Shown here: positions 23,453 through 26,882 of the stretch, piece by piece
How positions within the stretch are numbered: position 1 is the first letter of the stretch
Layout of the letters: each line of letters opens with the position of its first letter
NCBI RefSeq assembly: GCF_026790145.1
Contig: NZ_JALAMS010000031.1
Span: forward strand, 1 to 26,882
DNA length: 26,882 nucleotides
Origin: Bacillus_I endophytica_A
Lineage (GTDB): Bacteria > Bacillota > Bacilli > Bacillales > Bacillaceae_H
Direction: 5' to 3'
Notes under the pieces: generated by a model
Told to the model about the DNA's origin: nothing
What the model saw: the letters and a program-made list of their open reading frames with translations, nothing else
Database searches by the model: none
Made by a program: the position numbers and the translations under genes

Positions 23453-24793
23453 TTAAGATACTTTATTATCCGTTTTCTTTTCGTCACTTTCTTTTTCTCT
23501 ATTGCTCTCTTTTTCTTTTAAAACGTTTACTCGGTCAATAATTCTCAAGAACGGAAACCAAATAGCTAATACAATAAAGAAATTAACAAGTTGTAAGATT
23601 CCTCCTGCTAAAGAGTTAGTTGCCATCATCCCATTAATGAAAATAGGGACTGTCCATGGAACAGTAACACCAGTTGGAGGAGGCACAATCCCTGTAGTCA
23701 TAGCGAAATACGACACCAATGTTGCGACCATTGGAGCCAAAATCCATGGCACAATAATGAGAGGATTCATCACAATTGGAAGTCCAAAAATAATAGGTTC
23801 ATTAACATTAAAAATACCTGGACCTAACCCTAACTTTGCGACTTGCTTCATCTGTTTACTTTTCATAAAAAGTAAGATTGCGATGACCACTGCAAGAGTC
23901 ATTCCTGTGCCACCCATACCAACCGTATAAATTTCCATGAATGGTTTACTGATAACATGTGGAACTTCCCCTGTTTTCGTATATGAATTCAAATTTTCAA
24001 TCGCTAAAGTGTTCCAGATCGGATCCATTACGGAGTTAATAATAATTTGTCCATGTAACCCGAAAAACCACAATAACTGTATAGCAAAAACGGCAATTAA
24101 AGTTGGAATAATTCCACTACCCAAGTTTACTAGTGGCGCTTGCACTAAGTGGTATATTACATCATGCATATTTGTTTTAAATAATTGTGTTACTAAGATA
24201 TTAATTCCAAGAAAAACAGTTAACGTAATAACTGCTGGAATTAAAGCAGAGAATGATTTAGCTACAGCAGGTGGCACCCCTGCTGGCATTTTAATCGTAA
24301 GATCTTTTTGTACAAGGAATCTGTATATTTCTGCAGAAGTAAAGGCAACAATCATCCCCAGAAACATACCTTTAGCTCCTAACCTGTCAACGGAAATAAC
24401 ATTTTGAATTGCTTCTTGCCCTTCCACCTCTAGAAAAAATGGAGTTAAAATCAGAAAAGATGCTAAAGCAATTGCTCCACCGAATACAGCTTCCACATTG
24501 TAACTTTTGGAAAGATAGTAGCCAATACCAAACACTACAAAAATAGACATAATATTCATGGTTGCTTGTGGGGCGATATTAAAGGCTGATTGAAATGTAT
24601 TTAAGCTACTTTCGCTCATAATCCTATCTAGAAATGGTAGATTCATTAGAACAACTACGATTGAACCAAAAATTGTAAGAGGAAAAGCTAACATAAAGGC
24701 ATCGCGTAATACAGATAAATAACGATTGTTATTTAGTCTTCCAGCTATAGGAACCAGATAACTACTTAATTTTTCAAAGAAACCCTGTTTCAT
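23453..24793 (-). CDS. gmuC: PTS lactose/cellobiose-type EIIC permease (GmuC-like)
   Basis: This 446-residue integral membrane protein starts at ATG 24793, where GGGGGA lies 6 bases upstream. The longer open frame overlaps the EIIA gene and lacks a ribosome site. It has around ten hydrophobic segments and the family segments FPLTIFGSIVVVLMNLP, GLHGQIIINSVMDPIW, and the substrate-region FNVNEPIIFGLPIVMNP (about residue 330-346). The C-terminus is highly charged (KEKESNREKESDEKK). It moves and phosphorylates beta-linked oligosaccharides, probably cello- and manno-oligosaccharides, together with the EIIA and EIIB encoded just upstream. Confidence 0.94.
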   Translation of the reverse strand: MKQGFFEKLSSYLVPIAGRLNNNRYLSVLRDAFMLAFPLTIFGSIVVVLMNLPFLDRIMSESSLNTFQSAFNIAPQATMNIMSIFVVFGIGYYLSKSYNVEAVFGGAIALASFLILTPFFLEVEGQEAIQNVISVDRLGAKGMFLGMIVAFTSAEIYRFLVQKDLTIKMPAGVPPAVAKSFSALIPAVITLTVFLGINILVTQLFKTNMHDVIYHLVQAPLVNLGSGIIPTLIAVFAIQLLWFFGLHGQIIINSVMDPIWNTLAIENLNSYTKTGEVPHVISKPFMEIYTVGMGGTGMTLAVVIAILLFMKSKQMKQVAKLGLGPGIFNVNEPIIFGLPIVMNPLIIVPWILAPMVATLVSYFAMTTGIVPPPTGVTVPWTVPIFINGMMATNSLAGGILQLVNFFIVLAIWFPFLRIIDRVNVLKEKESNREKESDEKKTDNKVS

Positions 24794-24818
24794 AAAAGAT
24801 CCCCCTATTGTCAGTAAC

Positions 24819-25154
24819 TTAGAGATTTTTTGCCTTAAAAAGTTCAAGCATTTCTCTAACTAACTCTTTCATCGTTAAGGTAGACATTAAATGATCTTCC
24901 CCATGTAAAAGCAATAGAGAAAATTCTGTCTTTAATCCATTTGCTTCCCTTTGAATCATTTGAAAGTGCACATCATGTGCTATTTTTAAGTCATTTTCTG
25001 CTTCTTGTAGCAATGTATTAGAACCTTCAACATTTCCCTCCCTATACTCTCGTAGGGATTGAATAATTTTGCTCCGTGCCGTTCCACTATGAAGGATTAA
25101 TTGAAAATTAATTTGTTCTTCAGTCAACTTATCTAACTCTAATTTTGTCATCAT
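24819..25154 (-). CDS. gmuA: PTS lactose/cellobiose-type EIIA (GmuA-like)
   Basis: This 111-residue soluble all-helical phosphocarrier has GTARSKIIQSLREYREGN near the N-terminus and the phosphorylated-histidine segment LLLLHGEDHLMSTL (about 78-91), a variant of the usual HAQDHL. It takes phosphate from HPr and passes it to the EIIB. Its ATG overlaps the EIIB stop as ATGA, so translation is coupled. A second ATG follows immediately, so either may be used. Confidence 0.93.
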   Translation of the reverse strand: MMTKLELDKLTEEQINFQLILHSGTARSKIIQSLREYREGNVEGSNTLLQEAENDLKIAHDVHFQMIQREANGLKTEFSLLLLHGEDHLMSTLTMKELVREMLELFKAKNL

Positions 25155-25462
25155 TTATCACCTATTAAACTTAATGCTTGTTCATAAGCTTTCTTTCCAT
25201 CAGCCATTCCATAGGCCATCATATCAATTACATCTACTTCAATATCATATTTTTGTGCTTCTTTTTGAAACTCACCTTTTAAAAAACTCATTTGAGGACC
25301 AATTAATACAACATCGGCTCTTTCCATCTCTTTTTTTGCTTGGTCTTGTCCAACTGCCCAAATTTCCACTTCTTCTCCAATTGTTTTTGCATAATCTTGC
25401 ATTTTTGTTACTAATAAACTAGTTGACATCCCTGAGCTACAAGCTAATAAAATCTTTTTCAT
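25151..25462 (-). CDS. gmuB: PTS lactose/cellobiose-type EIIB (GmuB-like)
   Basis: This 103-residue soluble EIIB has the phosphorylated Cys8 in the loop ACSSGMSTSLL, directly after the first strand, as in cellobiose EIIB proteins. It hands phosphate to the sugar bound by EIIC. It is the first gene of the leftward locus and overlaps EIIA by four bases. AAGGGG lies 9 bases before the ATG (GGGAG is closer). The operon promoter, a 28-bp palindrome and a cre site lie within 80 bases upstream. Confidence 0.94.
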   Translation of the reverse strand: MKKILLACSSGMSTSLLVTKMQDYAKTIGEEVEIWAVGQDQAKKEMERADVVLIGPQMSFLKGEFQKEAQKYDIEVDVIDMMAYGMADGKKAYEQALSLIGDK

Positions 25463-25487
25463 ATCTCCCTAACCCCTTTAATTATTT

Positions 25488-25501
25488 TTAAAACGTTTAC
25501 A
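25488..25501. promoter_or_regulatory. CcpA cre site at the gmu operon start point
   Basis: TTAAAACGTTTACA has one mismatch to TGWAANCGNTNWCA on either strand. It lies at about +1 to +14 of the predicted transcript, the same geometry as at the mannanase promoter, giving carbon catabolite repression. Confidence 0.75.
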
Positions 25502-25508
25502 ATTTATT

Positions 25509-25536
25509 ATTATAGACATTTAATTTTAAATGTCTA
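25509..25536 (-). promoter_or_regulatory. Predicted sigma-A promoter of the gmu operon
   Basis: Read leftward: -35 TAGACA (25531-25536), 16-base spacer, -10 TATAAT (25509-25514). The start would be near 25502 with a 40-base leader to gmuB. It lies almost wholly inside a 28-bp palindrome. Confidence 0.7.
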
Positions 25537-25538
25537 TA
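25511..25538. promoter_or_regulatory. 28-bp near-perfect palindrome, putative GmuR operator
   Basis: TATAGACATTTAA at the left is mirrored by TTAAATGTCTATA at the right, 13 of 14 positions per arm. The outer TAGAC/GTCTA bases resemble HutC-subfamily GntR half-sites. It covers the spacer and touches the -35 and -10, so a bound repressor would exclude RNA polymerase. Confidence 0.7.
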
Positions 25539-25706
25539 CTTTTATTTTAAAAATACAAACTTTTTAAAAAATTATCTTTAAAACTATTCTTCTTAAGGAA
25601 ATTAAACTATGTTACTTTTCACAAATTAAGTGATTGTTTACTTGAAAAATATTTAGGTTTATGGTAAATATCATTTTCTATAAGGTGGAAGTGAAATAGG
25701 AAAATA

Positions 25707-25782
25707 AAAAAGCACACACTCGTTGTTACTCAACGAGTGTGTGCTTTTTCTACTTTCGCGAACATATTTTATGTTAACTATG
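25707..25782 (+). repeat. Hairpin repeat copy H
   Basis: A perfect 19-bp stem, AAAAAGCACACACTCGTTG with its complement, closes a TTACT loop, followed by CTACTTTCGCGAAC and the tail ATATTTTATGTTAACTA. It is in a divergent intergenic region where neither neighbour needs a terminator on this strand. Confidence 0.85.
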
Positions 25783-26036
25783 TGTGTATAGGATATATAG
25801 GTTTTTAAATTTTGATAGATATATTTAACGCCTAGAGCAAAATACTCCCTGAAACAATGGCGAAACTTTATCTATTTTATTTCATCATTTCTCACTTTTT
25901 ATAAAATTCCCTCTTAAGATACTATAAACATGTATATTGGTATAAAAAAGTATCCTATACCACAAAAATGTGCGTACTTGTTCAGGCGTTTTATAGGATT
26001 TATTATAAATGTATAAACGGAAATTATATAAAATTG

Positions 26037-26048
26037 TATGTTAACTAG
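26037..26048 (+). repeat. Isolated repeat tail (copy K)
   Basis: TATGTTAACTAG matches the family tail exactly, but no hairpin precedes it. It is either a remnant or a chance match. Confidence 0.4.
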
Positions 26049-26127
26049 TCTTTAGTTGCACGCTATAGAGAGAAAAGATTCCTTTAAATGGTTCTTTACT
26101 TAATATTTAAAGAAGGATTGATTTCAT

Positions 26128-26799
26128 ATGAACAACACAGATAAGAAACAAGAAATTTTAGACGCATTTACATTTCGCCATGCCACAAAAGAATTTGATC
26201 CAACCAAGAAAATTTCCGATGAAGATTTTCAATTTATTTTAGAAACGGGTCGCTTATCTCCAAGCTCAGTAGGGTATGAGCCATGGAAGTTTTTGGTTGT
26301 TGAAAATGACGATTTGAAAAAGAAATTAAAAGCTGTTTCTTGGGGAGCACAAGGTCAAATCCCTACAGCCAGTCATTTCGTTATTATCCTTGCTCGTACA
26401 GATGCAAGATACGATTCTGAGTACGTATTAGATCTTCAAAAGCATGTAAAAAAAGTGCCAGACGATGTATTACAAACATTAATGCCTCGCTATAAAGACT
26501 TCCAGGAGAATGACTTTCATTTATTTGAAAGCAAACGAGCTTTATTTGACTGGGCAAGTAAACAATCATACATTGCACTTGGAAATATGATGACGTCGGC
26601 TGCTCAAATTGGTATCGATTCTTGTCCAATTGAAGGGTTTAATTATGATCAAGTCCATGAAATTTTAAAAGAAGAAGGTCTACTAGAACAAGCTAAATAT
26701 GATATTTCCGTTATGGTAGCGTTTGGCTACCGGATTCATGAACCTAAGCGTGAAAAGACAAGAAGAAGTATGGATCAGGTCGTGCAGTGGGTAAAATAA
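26128..26799 (+). CDS. yfkO: NAD(P)H-dependent nitroreductase family protein (YfkO-like)
   Basis: This 223-residue FMN flavoprotein is of the nitroreductase fold. RHATKEFDPTKKISDEDF (17-34) carries the FMN-phosphate contact Arg, followed by ETGRLSPSSVGYEPWKFLVVE (40-60). FDWASKQSYIALGNMMTSAAQIGIDSCPIEGF (139-170) forms the dimer and FMN core, and the C-terminus is EKTRRSMDQVVQWV. It matches B. subtilis YfkO in length. Such enzymes reduce quinones, nitroaromatics and azo compounds. AGGA lies about 12 bases before the ATG. It is monocistronic, followed by a terminator. Confidence 0.9.
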   Translation: MNNTDKKQEILDAFTFRHATKEFDPTKKISDEDFQFILETGRLSPSSVGYEPWKFLVVENDDLKKKLKAVSWGAQGQIPTASHFVIILARTDARYDSEYVLDLQKHVKKVPDDVLQTLMPRYKDFQENDFHLFESKRALFDWASKQSYIALGNMMTSAAQIGIDSCPIEGFNYDQVHEILKEEGLLEQAKYDISVMVAFGYRIHEPKREKTRRSMDQVVQWVK

Positions 26800-26808
26800 C
26801 ACATAAAA

Positions 26809-26876
26809 ATATAAGGCGTGATAGCTTTGACATGCCTTATATTTATGCCCTTATTATATAACTATAAAAGTGTAAC
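26809..26876 (+). terminator. Terminator of the nitroreductase gene, degenerate repeat copy J
   Basis: The stem ATATAAGGC/GCCTTATAT (26809-26842) has a 16-base loop and is followed by TTATG. About 20 bases later comes GTGTAACTAAG, which resembles the repeat-family tail. Confidence 0.6.
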
Positions 26877-26882
26877 TAAGAG

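Larger units (their letters stand above)
25463..26127. other. Divergent intergenic region, 665 bases
   Basis: It holds the gmuB promoter/operator/cre block (25488-25538), hairpin repeat H (25707-25782), an isolated repeat tail (26037-26048) and the nitroreductase leader. The stretch 25785-26030 is AT-rich; I see no gene in it. Confidence 0.6.

Noticed and set aside
23518..23535. cre-like AAAACGTTTACT near the 3' end of the EIIC gene
   Set aside because: It is within coding sequence (VNVLKEK), far from any start; probably chance.
1..26882. CRISPR array, tRNA or rRNA genes
   Set aside because: No regularly spaced short direct repeats and no tRNA- or rRNA-like sequence were seen on reading; the repeats present are dispersed and hairpin-forming.

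Overview
The window looks like chromosomal DNA of a low-GC, spore-former-type Firmicute (Bacillaceae). The grounds are AT-rich codon use, strong AGGAGG-type ribosome binding sites, CcpA-type cre boxes, and a gene set whose closest known relatives are Bacillus genes (gmu glucomannan operon, YfiT/BstA, YfkO, Rpn-family nuclease). Species cannot be fixed from the sequence alone.

Layout. Bases 64-3322 hold a nested pair of group II introns. An ORF-less outer intron is interrupted inside its catalytic domain V by a second intron (771-3267) carrying an intact reverse transcriptase/maturase/HNH protein. Bases 3608-5513 hold a frameshifted serine hydrolase gene and a VOC-family gene; 5683-6573 encodes an Rpn-type PD-(D/E)XK nuclease. 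Bases 6867-11512 are a leftward sugar-catabolic locus (LacI regulator, SDR dehydrogenase, TIM-barrel isomerase, MFS sugar transporter) with three matching LacI-type operators, two of them placed just downstream of predicted promoters. Bases 11789-14000 hold a divergent pair: an XRE/MmyB-type regulator and a FabF-like ketoacyl synthase. Bases 14243-15960 hold a small membrane protein, a YfiT/BstA-like DinB protein and a second VOC protein.

Bases 16497-25538 are a complete leftward glucomannan/mannan utilisation locus. It has the order of Bacillus subtilis gmuBACD-R-E-F-G, with an extra ROK kinase between gmuD and gmuR and a GH5-type secreted mannanase instead of the GH26 enzyme of B. subtilis. 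The secreted mannanase would cut mannan outside the cell, the PTS EIIBAC would import and phosphorylate the oligosaccharides, the GH1 enzyme would split them, and the ROK kinases and mannose-6-phosphate isomerase would feed fructose-6-phosphate to glycolysis. A near-perfect 28-bp palindrome covers the gmuB promoter, and cre boxes sit at both predicted start sites. A YfkO-like nitroreductase closes the window.

Scattered through the whole window is an intergenic repeat family: a 5' box, a hairpin whose stem differs from copy to copy, a T-run, and a tail resembling TTTTATGTTAACTA. Every recognised copy lies in the same orientation, including places where no gene needs a terminator. The outer group II intron sits exactly inside the tail of one copy. 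The repeat family and the domain V twintron are the two most interesting things here.
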